Counted from the first letter of the stretch, positions 1-11,241 are shown. The stretch: DNA of 64,000 nt from Dactylosporangium siamense (GCF_016862795.1 NZ_BONQ01000166.1:30339-94338), one strand, 5' to 3'. Notes: generated by a model not told the origin, from the sequence alone. Translations and numbers: made by a program.

Positions 1-117
1 ACGGCGAGGACGGCGAGGACGGCGAAGACGGCGAAGACGCGGTCAGCACCGGCGAAAGCAACGATCAAGGCCTAGGCGAAGGCCAACACCAAGCCCAGGC
101 CGAAGGCCGGGACCCCG

Positions 118-134
<17 letters not shown>
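1..134 (+). other. Low-complexity 9-bp tandem repeat, possible 3' end of a gene
   Basis: The first 36 bases are four copies of a 9-bp unit (acggcgagg/acggcgaag). One plus-strand frame, open from base 3, reads a Gly-Glu-Asp repeat and then an acidic tail ending at TGA 132-134. Its third codon positions are mostly G/C, so it could be the C-terminus of a gene whose body lies outside the window. It would overlap the stop of the minus-strand copper ATPase. A 10-bp duplication (gtgaagcgcc twice, 121-140) sits at the overlap. Coding status is uncertain. Confidence 0.3.
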
Positions 135-2269
<2,135 letters not shown>

Positions 2270-2283
<14 letters not shown>

Positions 2284-3136
2284 GCCCGCCCCCGATCCCG
2301 GTCACGGTGAACTCCGCCGTGTGCACGACGTCGCGGTGCCGGAACTGGAAGTAGAGCCGGTGGGTGCCGGACGCCGCGCCCTCGACCGCGAACCCCACGT
2401 CGGGCCCGCGGGTCGCCGGCGCCGTCGGGTGGACGTGCAGGTAGGCGAGGTCCTGCTGGGCGATCGCCACCAGGTGCCCGGCCGCGCCGAGATACGGCTG
2501 CAGGTCGGTCACCGGCCGCCCGTCGAGCGAGACGCCGAAGGTCACCCCGTCGTGCAGGTCGAGCCGCACCGTGTAGCCGTCGACGACGGCCGTCGTGACC
2601 GGTGCCGGCAGTGGCGCCGGGTGCTGCGCGCCGGGAACGTCGAGATCCGTCGCGAGGACGGTGGCCGGCCCGCCGGTCGCGGTGAAGTCCGCGTAGGCCC
2701 GCCACGGCCCGCCGTCGGTGAGCGCGAGCGGCACCCGCCACGTCCCGTCCGCGGCCAGGTCGGGATGCACGTGCTGGAACCCGGAGAGGTCCCGCCGCAC
2801 CACGATGAGATGCAGCGGCTTCTCGTGCACCGGGTCGAATGCCGTGACGACCCGACCGTCCGGTCCGATGACCTTGAAGCTCAGGCTGCCGGAGGTGTAC
2901 GGATCGAGCCTGATCGCATAGGAGCCCGTGCCGGACGGATCCACGCCGTGACCGCTCCCGGAGTGGCCCTCGCCGGACGGTTCGCCGCCATGGCCGCCCT
3001 CCCCGGCGTGGCTGCCGCCGGCCGGGGGGCTCTCGGCGACGGCGTCGGGCCCGACCAGCCGCCCCACCCCGAAGGCCGCCCCGAACACCACGGCGAGGAC
3101 GGCCGCGAACACCCCGAGCCGCACCCGGGCGTTCAT
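2270..3136 (-). CDS. His-rich membrane-anchored copper-associated protein
   Basis: This 288-residue protein has one N-terminal membrane segment (about residues 5-27), followed by a Gly/His/Ser-rich stretch at about 40-65 and a predicted extracytoplasmic beta-rich region. The later part contains several His pairs (FQHVHPD, YLHVHP, FRHRDVVH) and ends in GGGHAHN. No enzyme motif is recognised. It lies between the CopZ-like chaperone (4-base ATGA overlap) and copA (14-base overlap), so it is translationally coupled to both. Extracytoplasmic copper binding or sensing is inferred from its histidines and the operon. Similar proteins recur in actinobacterial copper operons without a firm name. Confidence 0.75.
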
Positions 3137-3348
3137 GCTCGGCTGCCGACGACTTCGTAGCCGGCCTCGTCGACGGCGGCCCGGACGGCCGGCTCGTCGG
3201 CGGGACCGTCGCTGGTCACGGTCACCGCGCCGGACTCCAGGTCGACCTGGACCGCGGTCACCCCGGCCACCTTGCCGACCTCGGCGGTCACCGCCTGCAC
3301 GCAGTGCCCGCAGGTCATCCCCTTGACGGCGTAGGTCGTGCTGGCCAT
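3133..3348 (-). CDS. copZ: CopZ-like copper chaperone (HMA domain)
   Basis: A 71-residue single heavy-metal-associated domain with the metal-binding loop GMTCGHC near residues 10-16. Proteins of this type carry Cu(I) in the cytosol and deliver it to the N-terminal domain of CopA. I chose ATG 3348 over an upstream in-frame start because GAAGGAG lies just before it and because the longer version would run into the CsoR operators. It is the first gene of the copper operon, and its stop overlaps the next start (ATGA). Confidence 0.9.
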   Translation of the reverse strand: MASTTYAVKGMTCGHCVQAVTAEVGKVAGVTAVQVDLESGAVTVTSDGPADEPAVRAAVDEAGYEVVGSRA

Positions 3349-3378
3349 GTCGGCTCCTTCAACAACGCTGGATACGGA

Positions 3379-3426
3379 TACCCCCCATGGGTACTCCGGC
3401 GAACCTAGCATACCCCCGGGGGGTGT
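3379..3426. promoter_or_regulatory. Two CsoR-type operator palindromes
   Basis: The copZ-csoR divergent region holds two G/C-tract palindromes: TACCCCCCATGGGTA at 3379-3393 and a TACCCCC/GGGGGGTGT palindrome at about 3410-3426. CsoR repressors are known to bind such TACCC...GGGTA inverted repeats. The first box lies upstream of copZ and the second just upstream of csoR, which fits repression of the operon and autoregulation. Confidence 0.8.
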
Positions 3427-3443
3427 GCGCTAGGATGGCTGGC

Positions 3444-3737
3444 ATGACCACCGCCACGCCCCGCGGATACACCGCGACGAAGGATCAGCTCCAGAGCCGG
3501 CTGCGCCGCATCGAGGGCCAGGTCCGCGGCGTGGAGAAGATGGTCGACGAGGACCGCTACTGCATCGACGTGCTGACCCAGATCAGCGCGATCCAGGCGG
3601 CCCTCGACAAGGTCGCCCTCGGCCTGCTCGACGGCCACACCCGGCACTGCATGCAGCACGGCGCCGAGGACGGCAAGGGCGAGGAGATGGCGACCGAGAT
3701 GATGGCCGCCGTCGGCCGCCTGTTGCGCCGCGGCTGA
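3444..3737 (+). CDS. csoR: Copper-sensing repressor CsoR
   Basis: This 97-residue all-helical repressor of the CsoR/RcnR family has the Cu(I)-binding triad Cys40, His65 and Cys69 (contexts YCID and HTRHC). Copper binding releases the protein from DNA and induces the divergent copZ-copA operon. Two in-frame starts are possible (3435 and 3444). The shorter one gives the usual family length of about 95-100 residues; an even longer start would overlap the first operator. Two operator palindromes lie immediately upstream. Confidence 0.92.
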   Translation: MTTATPRGYTATKDQLQSRLRRIEGQVRGVEKMVDEDRYCIDVLTQISAIQAALDKVALGLLDGHTRHCMQHGAEDGKGEEMATEMMAAVGRLLRRG

Positions 3738-3816
3738 CCACGCTCCTTTCTGTTTCATCGCCCGTTTCATCTGGTAGTCGTCCTGCCAGTCCCACGGCCC
3801 TCACCGGTATAGGTCA

Positions 3817-3831
3817 ACCACCTGAGGTGGT
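3817..3831. promoter_or_regulatory. 15-bp palindrome next to a TTGACA box
   Basis: ACCACCTGAGGTGGT is a perfect odd-length palindrome that directly abuts TTGACA at 3833-3838, upstream of the first GH30 gene. The placement suggests an operator over a -35 element. No good -10 is visible at standard spacing, and no regulator gene is adjacent. Confidence 0.4.
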
Positions 3832-3924
3832 CTTGACAATCGGTGGGGGCCGATGCTGTGCTGTCCTCCGCTTCGTTACATTCATGTTTCATTTGTTACA
3901 TCCGGATCTCCGGGAGAGACAGCG

Positions 3925-5844
3925 ATGACACGACAGGTGTTACGGCTGGTGGCGATCGGTGCCGCCGTTGCCGTGGGACTCACAGGGTTCACCGAGGCGC
4001 AGGCGGCCGAGTCCGTGTCCGCGCGGGTGTGGGTGACGACCGTCGACGGCGCCGAGCTCATGCACGAGCGGGCCCCGGTCGCGTTCGGCCGGCCGGTCAG
4101 CGGGAACCCGAACCCCACGGTCACGGTGGACCCGAGCCGCGAGTACCAGACCATGGACGGCTTCGGGGCGTCGATCACCGACTCCTCCGCCGCCGTGCTC
4201 TACCGGCTGAGTCCCGCCGAGCGGGAGAAGGCCATGCGCGCCCTGTTCGACCCGGCCACGGGTGACGGCGTGAGCTTCCTGCGCCAGCCGATCGGCTCGT
4301 CCGACTTCACCGCCGCGAGCAGCCACTACTCACTCGACGACGTGCCGCCGGGGCAGAAGGACTGGACGCTGTCGAAGTTCAGCATCGCCCGTGACCAGCA
4401 GCAGATCCTGCCGCTGCTGCGCCGGGCGAAGCAGCTCAACCCGCAGCTGAAGATCATGGCGACGCCGTGGAGCCCGCCGGCGTGGATGAAGACCAACGAC
4501 TCGCTGGTCGCCGGCTCGCTCATCGACGACCCGAAGATCTACGCCGCCTACGCCGCCTACCTGACCCGCTTCGTCCTCGCCTACGCCGCCGCGGGTGTGC
4601 CGGTCGACTACGTCACGGTGCAGAACGAGCCGCAGAACGGCGGTGCCAACGGCTACCCGACCACCGCCATGCGGGTCGCCCAGGAGGCGAAGGTCATCGA
4701 GATCCTCGGCCCGCTGCTGCGGATCTTCAGCCCCCGCACGAAGATCATCGGGTACGACCACAACTGGCAGACCCACCCCAACGACGTGGTCAACGTCCCG
4801 CCGGGGCAGGACCCGGAGACCGACTACCCGTACCAGCTCCTGCGGAGCCCGGCCGGCAAGTGGCTCGCCGGGACCGCGTACCACTGCTACTACGGCGACC
4901 CGTCCGCGCAGACCGCCCTGCACGACGCGTTCCCGGCCAAGGGCATCTGGTTCACCGAGTGCTCCGGCTCGCACGGCGCCGCCGACCCGCCGGCGCAGTT
5001 CTTCCGCGACACCCTGAAGTGGCACGCCCGCACCATCGCGATCGGCACGACCCGCAACTGGGCGAAGTCGGCGGTCAACTGGAACATCGCCCTCGACTCG
5101 ACCGGCGGTCCGCACCTCGGCGGCTGCGACACCTGCACCGGGCTGATCACGGTGCAGCCGGACGGCACCTTCACCACCAACGCCGAGTACTACACGATCG
5201 GGCACCTGTCGCGGTTCGTGAAGCCCGGCGCGGTCCGGATCGCCAGCACCTCGTTCGGCACCACGGGCTGGAACGGCCAGATCATGGACGTCGCGTTCCG
5301 CAACCCCGACGGCTCGACGGCGCTGGTCGTGCACAACGAGAACGACGACCCCCGGACGTTCACCGTCGCCGCCGGCGGCCGCACGTTCGACTACACGCTG
5401 CCCGGCGGCTCCCTCGCCACGTTCACCTGGCCCCGCAACCGGGTGCTCGACGACGGGCTGCGGCTGCTGCCGCTGCGGGGTGCCACCGCCACGTCGCTGC
5501 CCGCGTCCGCCGACGCGAAGCTCGCCGTGGACGAGGACGCCTCGACCCGCTGGTCCGCCGGCCAGGCCCAGGAGCCCGGCCAGTACCTGCAGGTCGACCT
5601 CGGCGGTTCGCAGCGCTTCCGCCGCGTCGCGATCGACAGCGGCGGCAGCATCGGCGACTACGCGCGCTCCTGGGAGCTCGCCGTCAGCGACGACGGCACC
5701 TCCTGGCGCGTGGTCGCGTCGGGGCAGGGCACCGGCCAGCTCACCAACGTCGACGTCAAGGCCCGCGCCCGCTACCTGCGGGTGACGAACACGGGCACGA
5801 GCGGCAGCTGGTGGAGCCTCGCCGACCTGCGCCTCTACGCATAA
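3925..5844 (+). CDS. Secreted GH30 glycoside hydrolase with F5/8C (discoidin) domain
   Basis: This 639-residue exported protein has a signal peptide (residues 1 to about 28, ending AQA) and a GH30 catalytic domain at about 35-500. The acid/base Glu lies in VQNEPQ near residue 235 and the nucleophile Glu in WFTECSG near 343. A C-terminal galactose-binding-like F5/8 type C module spans about 510-639. GH30 enzymes of this type cleave glucosylceramide-like or beta-1,6-linked glucans; the substrate here is not determined. ATG 3925 follows GGGAGA and places the signal peptide correctly. A paralogue with a different binding domain follows 64 bases downstream, behind a hairpin. Confidence 0.88.
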   Translation: MTRQVLRLVAIGAAVAVGLTGFTEAQAAESVSARVWVTTVDGAELMHERAPVAFGRPVSGNPNPTVTVDPSREYQTMDGFGASITDSSAAVLYRLSPAEREKAMRALFDPATGDGVSFLRQPIGSSDFTAASSHYSLDDVPPGQKDWTLSKFSIARDQQQILPLLRRAKQLNPQLKIMATPWSPPAWMKTNDSLVAGSLIDDPKIYAAYAAYLTRFVLAYAAAGVPVDYVTVQNEPQNGGANGYPTTAMRVAQEAKVIEILGPLLRIFSPRTKIIGYDHNWQTHPNDVVNVPPGQDPETDYPYQLLRSPAGKWLAGTAYHCYYGDPSAQTALHDAFPAKGIWFTECSGSHGAADPPAQFFRDTLKWHARTIAIGTTRNWAKSAVNWNIALDSTGGPHLGGCDTCTGLITVQPDGTFTTNAEYYTIGHLSRFVKPGAVRIASTSFGTTGWNGQIMDVAFRNPDGSTALVVHNENDDPRTFTVAAGGRTFDYTLPGGSLATFTWPRNRVLDDGLRLLPLRGATATSLPASADAKLAVDEDASTRWSAGQAQEPGQYLQVDLGGSQRFRRVAIDSGGSIGDYARSWELAVSDDGTSWRVVASGQGTGQLTNVDVKARARYLRVTNTGTSGSWWSLADLRLYA

Positions 5845-5850
5845 CCCCGG

Positions 5851-5882
5851 GGACAGGCGGGGCCCGCCCGCCCCGCCTGTCT
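5851..5882 (+). terminator. GC-rich hairpin between the two GH30 genes
   Basis: Arms GACAGGCGGGG (5852-5862) and CCCCGCCTGTC (5871-5881) are perfectly complementary and followed by TTT. This is probably a partial terminator or a stem protecting the upstream mRNA, because the next gene is on the same strand only 64 bases away. Confidence 0.65.
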
Positions 5883-5908
5883 TTCCCAACCCCCAGAAGG
5901 GACCCCGC

Positions 5909-7828
5909 ATGACACACCCCGGCTCCAGGAAACGCCTCCTGGCGACGTGCGCCGCCGGCGCGCTGCTCGCCGCCGGCACCGCGTACGTGGTCACCCAGGC
6001 GTCGCCCGCCCTCGCCGCCACCAACGCCAGCGTCTGGCTGACCACACCGGACCGCGCGAACCAGCTGACCAGGAAGGCCGACGTCGCGTTCGGCACCGCC
6101 GGCAGCGGCTCGACGATCACCGTCAACCCGAACACGACCTACCAGTCGATGGTCGGCTTCGGCGCGTCGTTCACCGACTCGTCCGCGAACCTGATCTACA
6201 ACTCCTCGGCCCGCAACACCGTCATGAACGCGCTGTTCAACCCGTCCAGCGGGATCGGCCTGAGCTTCCTGCGCCAGCCGCTGGGCGCGTCGGACTTCTC
6301 GCTGAACTTCTACACCTACGACGACGGCGCCGCCGACCCGAACCTGACCCGGTTCTCGGTCGCGCACGACCAGGCGTACATCCTGCCGCTGCTGACCCAG
6401 GCCCGGTCGCTGAACCCGTCGCTGTCCACGATGGTCGTGCCGTGGAGCGCCCCGGCCTGGATGAAGACCAACAACAACCTGGTCGGCGGCTCGCTGAGCA
6501 CCAGCTACGAGGCCACGTTCGCCAACTACCTGGTCAAGTCCGTCCAGGCGTACCAGGCGGCCGGCGTGCCGGTGCAGTACCTCAGCGTCCAGAACGAGCC
6601 GCAGTTCTCCCCGCCCGGCTACCCCGGCATGCTGATGTCGCCGTCGCAGCAGGCGGCGATCATCAACAACCTCGCGCCGAAGCTGTCCGCGGCCGGGCTC
6701 GGCACGAAGATCCTCGCCTGGGACCACAACTGGGACAACACATCATTCCCGCAGCAGGTCCTCGCCGCCACCGGCAACAACACGGCCGGCACCGCGTGGC
6801 ACTGCTACGGCGGCGACCCGAGCGGGCAGAGCACGGTGCGCAACGCGTACCCGAACAAGGACATCTTCTTCACCGAGTGCTCCGGCGTCGAGTCGGGCAA
6901 CACCTTCGCCGACTCGCTGCTGTGGCAGGGCCGCAACCTCGCCATCGGCGCCACCCGCAACTGGGCGAAGACCGTCACGACCTGGAACCTGGCGCTCAAC
7001 CCGTCGCACGGCCCCGTCATCGGCAGCTGCACCAACTGCATGGGCGTGGTCACCGTCAACGGCGGCAGCATCACGTACAACGCCGAGTACTACGTCCTCG
7101 GGCACCTCGCGAAGTTCGTCAAGCCCGGCGCGGTCCGCATCGAGTCGACCGGCTACGGGCAGGGCGGCATCGAGAACGTGGCCTTCCGCAACCCCGACGG
7201 CTCGATCGTCCTCGTCGCGGTGAACTCCGGCGGCGCCCAGAACTTCCAGGTGTCCTTCGGCGGCTCGTCGTTCGGCTACAACCTGCCGGGCGGCTCCATG
7301 GCGACCTTCACCTGGCCCGGCGGCCCGGTCACCCCGACGTCGCAGCCGCCCGTCACGTCGCAGCCGCCGGCGACCTCGATCGACCCCAGCAAGTGGTACC
7401 AGGTGATCAACACCAACAGCGGCAAGTGCCTCGACGACGCCGGCTGGGGCACCGCCAACGGCACCGCGTTGCAGCAGTGGACGTGCGGCGCCGCGGCCGC
7501 GACCAACCAGCAGTGGCAGTTCCGGCCCACCAGCAACGGCTACTACCAGGTCGTCAACCGGTTCGCGCCGAACCTCGTCTGGGACGTCAACGGCGGCGCC
7601 GGCGCGACCGGTGACGGCGCCCAGGTCCACCTGTGGGGCTACGGCGGCGGCACCAACCAGCAGTGGCTGCCGGCCTCGCTGAGCGGTGGCGCGTTCCGGT
7701 TCACCGCCCGCAACAGCGCCAAGTGCCTGGACGTCCGGGACGTCTCCACGGCCGACGGCGGGCTGTTGCAGCAGTGGGCCTGCACCGGCGGCGTGGCACA
7801 GTCGTTCCGCCTGGTCGCCGTGGGCTGA
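5909..7828 (+). CDS. Secreted GH30 glycoside hydrolase with ricin-B lectin domain
   Basis: This 639-residue paralogue of the preceding gene has a signal peptide (1 to about 36, SPALA-A) and a GH30 catalytic domain to about residue 470. The acid/base Glu is in VQNEPQ near 230 and the nucleophile in FFTECSG near 324. A Pro/Thr/Ser linker containing two PPVTSQPP-like repeats leads to a ricin B-type beta-trefoil (about 494-639) with QQW motifs in its repeats. The ricin domain should bind galactose- or xylose-containing polymers. The shared catalytic core with a swapped binding domain points to duplication and diversification. The start has AGAAGG upstream. Confidence 0.9.
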   Translation: MTHPGSRKRLLATCAAGALLAAGTAYVVTQASPALAATNASVWLTTPDRANQLTRKADVAFGTAGSGSTITVNPNTTYQSMVGFGASFTDSSANLIYNSSARNTVMNALFNPSSGIGLSFLRQPLGASDFSLNFYTYDDGAADPNLTRFSVAHDQAYILPLLTQARSLNPSLSTMVVPWSAPAWMKTNNNLVGGSLSTSYEATFANYLVKSVQAYQAAGVPVQYLSVQNEPQFSPPGYPGMLMSPSQQAAIINNLAPKLSAAGLGTKILAWDHNWDNTSFPQQVLAATGNNTAGTAWHCYGGDPSGQSTVRNAYPNKDIFFTECSGVESGNTFADSLLWQGRNLAIGATRNWAKTVTTWNLALNPSHGPVIGSCTNCMGVVTVNGGSITYNAEYYVLGHLAKFVKPGAVRIESTGYGQGGIENVAFRNPDGSIVLVAVNSGGAQNFQVSFGGSSFGYNLPGGSMATFTWPGGPVTPTSQPPVTSQPPATSIDPSKWYQVINTNSGKCLDDAGWGTANGTALQQWTCGAAAATNQQWQFRPTSNGYYQVVNRFAPNLVWDVNGGAGATGDGAQVHLWGYGGGTNQQWLPASLSGGAFRFTARNSAKCLDVRDVSTADGGLLQQWACTGGVAQSFRLVAVG

Positions 7829-7857
7829 TCGCTTTGCTGCGGGTCGTCGTCGCTGTG

Positions 7858-8682
7858 TTATGCGGCGATGACCCGCAGCAGGGCCAGCTTCTCCGCACTG
7901 TCGGTGCCTGGGACCGCGGTGAACACCAGCAGTGCCTGCGACTGGTCCGGGTCGAGCAGCGTCTGGCAGTACAGCTCCAGGACGCCGAGCTCCGGATGCG
8001 CTATCCGTTTCAGCTCCGTGTGGCGCGCCCCGACGTCGTGCGCCGCCCAGGCCGTGGCGAACTCGGGGCTGGCCGTCAGCAGCGATCCGACGAGGGTCGC
8101 GGCCCTGCCGTTTCGGCCTTCGCGGGTGTACGCCTCCCGCAGCAGCGCCGTGAACACCCGCGCGTGCGTGGGGTGGTCCTCCTCCGGATACACCTTCCTG
8201 GACGTAGGATCGGTGAACCAGCGGTGCACGACGCTGCGGGCCGGGCCCTCGAACGCCGTCTCGTCGCCGAACAGCGCGACCGCGAGGCGGGTCTGCACGA
8301 GGGTCTCGCCGAGCGAGTTCATCACCTGTGCCGGGGTGTCGTCGAGCCGGTCCAGGATCCGCATCATGCCCGGGTTGACGTGGTCGGCGCGGGCGAAGCG
8401 GTGCGGCGCCAGGTGACCGCCGAGCCGGAACAGGTGGTCCCGCTCCTCCACGGTCAGCCGCAGGCCGCGGGCCAGGGCGGCGAGCATCTGCTCCGACGGG
8501 TTCGGGCCGCGCTGCTGCTCGATGCGGCCGTAGTAGTCAGCCGACATGCCGCACAGCGCGGCGATCTCCTCCCGCCGCAGGCCGCCGGTGCGGCGGCGCG
8601 GGCCGCGGGGCAGCCCGACGTCCTCCGGCTGCAGAGCCTCCCGCCGGGTGCGCAGGAAGGCCGCCAACTGTGCCCGGTCCAT
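7858..8682 (-). CDS. XRE-family regulator with MmyB-like ligand-binding domain
   Basis: This 274-residue protein has an N-terminal helix-turn-helix (about residues 5-80; LRREEIAALCGMSADYYGRIEQ) followed by the MmyB/PAS-like domain typical of a large actinobacterial regulator family (HRWFTDP and FATAWAAHDV segments). ATG 8682 gives the usual start MDRAQLAAFLRTRRE; a longer form starting at 8718 would overlap the SDR gene. It begins 5 bases after the SDR stop on the same strand. Members of this family usually regulate an adjacent SDR dehydrogenase, and that pairing is seen here. Confidence 0.88.
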   Translation of the reverse strand: MDRAQLAAFLRTRREALQPEDVGLPRGPRRRTGGLRREEIAALCGMSADYYGRIEQQRGPNPSEQMLAALARGLRLTVEERDHLFRLGGHLAPHRFARADHVNPGMMRILDRLDDTPAQVMNSLGETLVQTRLAVALFGDETAFEGPARSVVHRWFTDPTSRKVYPEEDHPTHARVFTALLREAYTREGRNGRAATLVGSLLTASPEFATAWAAHDVGARHTELKRIAHPELGVLELYCQTLLDPDQSQALLVFTAVPGTDSAEKLALLRVIAA

Positions 8683-8687
8683 GCCGC

Positions 8688-9551
8688 TCAGCCTAGGAGC
8701 TTCTCGCTGACGGCCCACACCTGTTCGGCGTCCCGCGGGTCCCGGGCGCTGCGGTACAGCCGCTGCTCCACCGGCGCGCCCGCGAGGTGCGCGAGACCGC
8801 CCGGACCGTAGAGGCCGCCGCCCCGCGCGTGCGGGCTGGTCGCCGCGTACAGGGCCGGCCGGGCGCCCCGGTCGGCGGTCTGCACCAGGATCCCGGCCCG
8901 CGACAGGCGCTTGAACCAGCGGTCCAGCGGCGTCGCCGCCTGCAGGTTGGTCGAGGCGAGGCCGGGGTGGGCGGCGTTGCTCGTGATGCCCCAGCCCTCG
9001 CCGGTGCTGCGCCGGTCGAGCTCCAGCGCGAACAGCAGCTGCGCGAGCTTCGACTGGTTGTAGGCGCGCATCGGCCGGTAGCCGCGCTCGCTCTGCAGGT
9101 CGCCCCAGGCGATCCGGCCGTCGCGCGCGCCGAAGCTGACCACCGACGTGACCCTCGCCCGGCCTTCCCGCAGTCTCGGCAGCAGGTGGTGCACGAGCGC
9201 GAAGTGGCTCAGATGGTTCGTGGCGAACTGCAGCTCCAGCCCGTCGCGGGAGGTCTGCCTCGCCGGCGGCGCCATGACACCCGCGTTGTTCACCAGCAGG
9301 TGGACGGGCCGGTCGACGCGCTCGGCGAACGCTCGCACATCGTCCAGCGACGCGAGGTCGGCCCGTCGCAGCGTCTTGGCGGGCACGTGCGCGAGGGTCC
9401 GTTCGGCCTTGGCGAGGTCCCGCACCGGCAGGAGGAGCTCGGCACCGGCGGCGGCGAGCCGCCCGGCGATTGCCCGGCCGAGGCCGTCGCTGGCGCCGGT
9501 GACGATCGCGAGCCTGCCGGTCAGGTCCGGGACGGTGAGATCGAGGGTCAT
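8688..9551 (-). CDS. Short-chain dehydrogenase/reductase
   Basis: This 287-residue classical-type SDR has a Rossmann cofactor motif (TGASDGLG, near residues 18-25), the NNAGVM motif near 90 and the catalytic YNQSK near 165. It resembles the retinol-dehydrogenase-like SDRs that usually sit with MmyB-type XRE regulators. The substrate cannot be inferred. It is followed 5 bases later by that regulator, so the two are probably one transcript. Confidence 0.88.
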   Translation of the reverse strand: MTLDLTVPDLTGRLAIVTGASDGLGRAIAGRLAAAGAELLLPVRDLAKAERTLAHVPAKTLRRADLASLDDVRAFAERVDRPVHLLVNNAGVMAPPARQTSRDGLELQFATNHLSHFALVHHLLPRLREGRARVTSVVSFGARDGRIAWGDLQSERGYRPMRAYNQSKLAQLLFALELDRRSTGEGWGITSNAAHPGLASTNLQAATPLDRWFKRLSRAGILVQTADRGARPALYAATSPHARGGGLYGPGGLAHLAGAPVEQRLYRSARDPRDAEQVWAVSEKLLG

Positions 9552-9606
9552 GCCGTCCAGCGTCGCGCCGGCGGCCGGGTGGATGAAGGCTCAGCTCATC
9601 CGGGGA

Positions 9607-10284
9607 CTACTTGTCCCCGGGTGTGACCAGGCCGGTCTCATACGCCACCACCACCGCCTGCGCCCGGTCCCGCAACGCGAGCTTGGCGAAGATGCGGGCC
9701 ACGTGGGTCTTCACGGTGGCCTCGCTGAGGAACAGGTCGGCGGCGAGCTCGGCGTTGGACCGGCCGCGGCCCATCAGGGCGAGCACCTCCCGCTCGCGGG
9801 GCGTCAGCGGGGCGAGGGCCTCGCCGGTCGGCTGGGGCGCCTTCGCCGGCTCGTCCTGCGCCGCGAAACGCTCCACCAGGCGGCGGGTGATGGACGGGGC
9901 GAGCAGCGCGTCGCCGGTGCCGACGAGGCGGACCGCGCCGGCGAGGTGGTCGGCGGTCACGTCCTTGAGCAGGAACCCGCTCGCCCCGAGGCGGAGCGCG
10001 GCGTACACGTACCGGTCCAGGTCGAACGTGGTCAGCATCAGCACCCTGCAGTCGGGCAGCAGCTCCAGGATCCGCCGGGTCGCCTCCAGGCCGTCCATGA
10101 CCGGCATCCGGATGTCCATCAGGACCACGTCGGGGCGCAGCCGCTGGGCGGCCTCGACCGCCTGCGCACCGTCCGCGGCCTCCCCGATCACGTCGATGCC
10201 GCGGGCGGTCAGGATGAGCCGGAACCCGGTCCGGATCAGCTCCTGGTCGTCCACGATGAGGACCGTGGGCCGTACTTCGTTCAT
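9607..10284 (-). CDS. NarL/LuxR-type response regulator
   Basis: This 225-residue protein has a receiver domain with phospho-acceptor Asp57 (DVVLMDIRMP), acidic residues Asp12/Asp13, and a C-terminal LuxR helix-turn-helix (LTPREREVLALMGRGRSNAELA, about 150-215). It is encoded just after the histidine kinase gene, from which it is separated by a duplicated start-stop module encoding a 7-residue minicistron. The likely target is the divergent ABC-FtsX transporter operon. Confidence 0.92.
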   Translation of the reverse strand: MNEVRPTVLIVDDQELIRTGFRLILTARGIDVIGEAADGAQAVEAAQRLRPDVVLMDIRMPVMDGLEATRRILELLPDCRVLMLTTFDLDRYVYAALRLGASGFLLKDVTADHLAGAVRLVGTGDALLAPSITRRLVERFAAQDEPAKAPQPTGEALAPLTPREREVLALMGRGRSNAELAADLFLSEATVKTHVARIFAKLALRDRAQAVVVAYETGLVTPGDK

Positions 10285-10304
10285 GGCGGGCCCCCAGGGC
10301 TCAT
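10281..10304 (-). other. Seven-codon minicistron between kinase and response regulator
   Basis: The sequence from 10281 to 10320 is an imperfect 20-bp tandem duplication (first 10 bases identical). It creates ATG 10304, overlapping the kinase stop (ATGA), and a seven-codon frame, MSPGGPP, whose TGA overlaps the response regulator's ATG (again ATGA). A ribosome could re-initiate twice across the junction. This is seen directly; any function is inference. Confidence 0.5.
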
Positions 10305-11122
10305 GGCGGGTCCAGGGGGATGCGGGCGCGGACGCGGTAGCCGCCGCCGAGCCTTCGCCTGGCGTCGAGGTCGCCGCCGTAGACCGCGACCCTGGCCCGC
10401 AGGCCGGCGAGCCCGCGCCCGGCGGTCCCCTTCGGCCGGCTGGGCGGGTCGGCCTTCAGCGTGCTCGGCCCGGAGTTGAGGACCTCGACGCGCAGGGATC
10501 GCTCGGCGTAGCGGACCGTCACCTCGGCCTTGCCGCCGTCGCCGTGCTTCAGGGCGTTGGTCAGGGCCTCCTGCACGATCCGGTACGCGGTCAGGTCCAC
10601 CCCGGCGGGCAACGGCCGCGGCTCGCCGGAGATCCGGACCTCGACCGGCAGCCCGGCGAACGCGACCCGGTCCACCAGCGCCGACAGCCGGTGCAGGCTG
10701 GGCTGCGGCTCCAGGGCGTCGCCGCCGTCCTCCGGATCGTCCCCGCCGGCGGTGCCCGGGGCGAGCAGGCCCAGCAGGTGCCGCAGCTCCGTCAGCGCGC
10801 CCCGGCCCGCGTCCTCCACGGCACGCAGCGCGGTCGACGCCTCGCCGGGCATCGTGGTCAGCACCTCCCGGGCCGCGGACGCCTGCACGACCATCACGCT
10901 GACCGTGTGGCTGACGATGTCGTGCAGCTCCCGGGCGATCCTGGCCCGCTCCGCGTCGACCGCGGCCCGCGCGGCCAGCTCCCGCTCCCGCTCCAGCAGC
11001 CAGCCGCGCTCGCCGAGCGCCTGCGTGTGCCGGCGCCGGCCGCGCCGCAGCGCCAGCGCCAGCCCGGCGGCCACGACGCACGCGGCCGCGAGCGCGACGC
11101 CGAGCACTGCGGAGGTCCACAT
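10301..11122 (-). CDS. Sensor histidine kinase (HisKA_3 type), short
   Basis: This 273-residue kinase has one N-terminal transmembrane helix (about residues 4-25), a coiled linker, a HisKA_3 dimerisation segment with phospho-acceptor His67 (RELHDIVSH) and a C-terminal HATPase_c domain (about 155-270). Family members usually have four or more membrane helices before the H-box, so the input region is reduced here or begins with an alternative start. With the LuxR-type regulator it forms a two-component system that diverges from an ABC-FtsX exporter. Confidence 0.88.
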   Translation of the reverse strand: MWTSAVLGVALAAACVVAAGLALALRRGRRRHTQALGERGWLLERERELAARAAVDAERARIARELHDIVSHTVSVMVVQASAAREVLTTMPGEASTALRAVEDAGRGALTELRHLLGLLAPGTAGGDDPEDGGDALEPQPSLHRLSALVDRVAFAGLPVEVRISGEPRPLPAGVDLTAYRIVQEALTNALKHGDGGKAEVTVRYAERSLRVEVLNSGPSTLKADPPSRPKGTAGRGLAGLRARVAVYGGDLDARRRLGGGYRVRARIPLDPP

Positions 11123-11241
11123 CTGCCAACCTTCGCAGACGGCTTCCCGCGTCGCGTACTCCCACGGGATGACGTTTGCCCGCCGTGAGTGGATCTGGGG
11201 AACGACGCGCCGACGCCGTGACCGGCCCTACGTTCTTGGGT

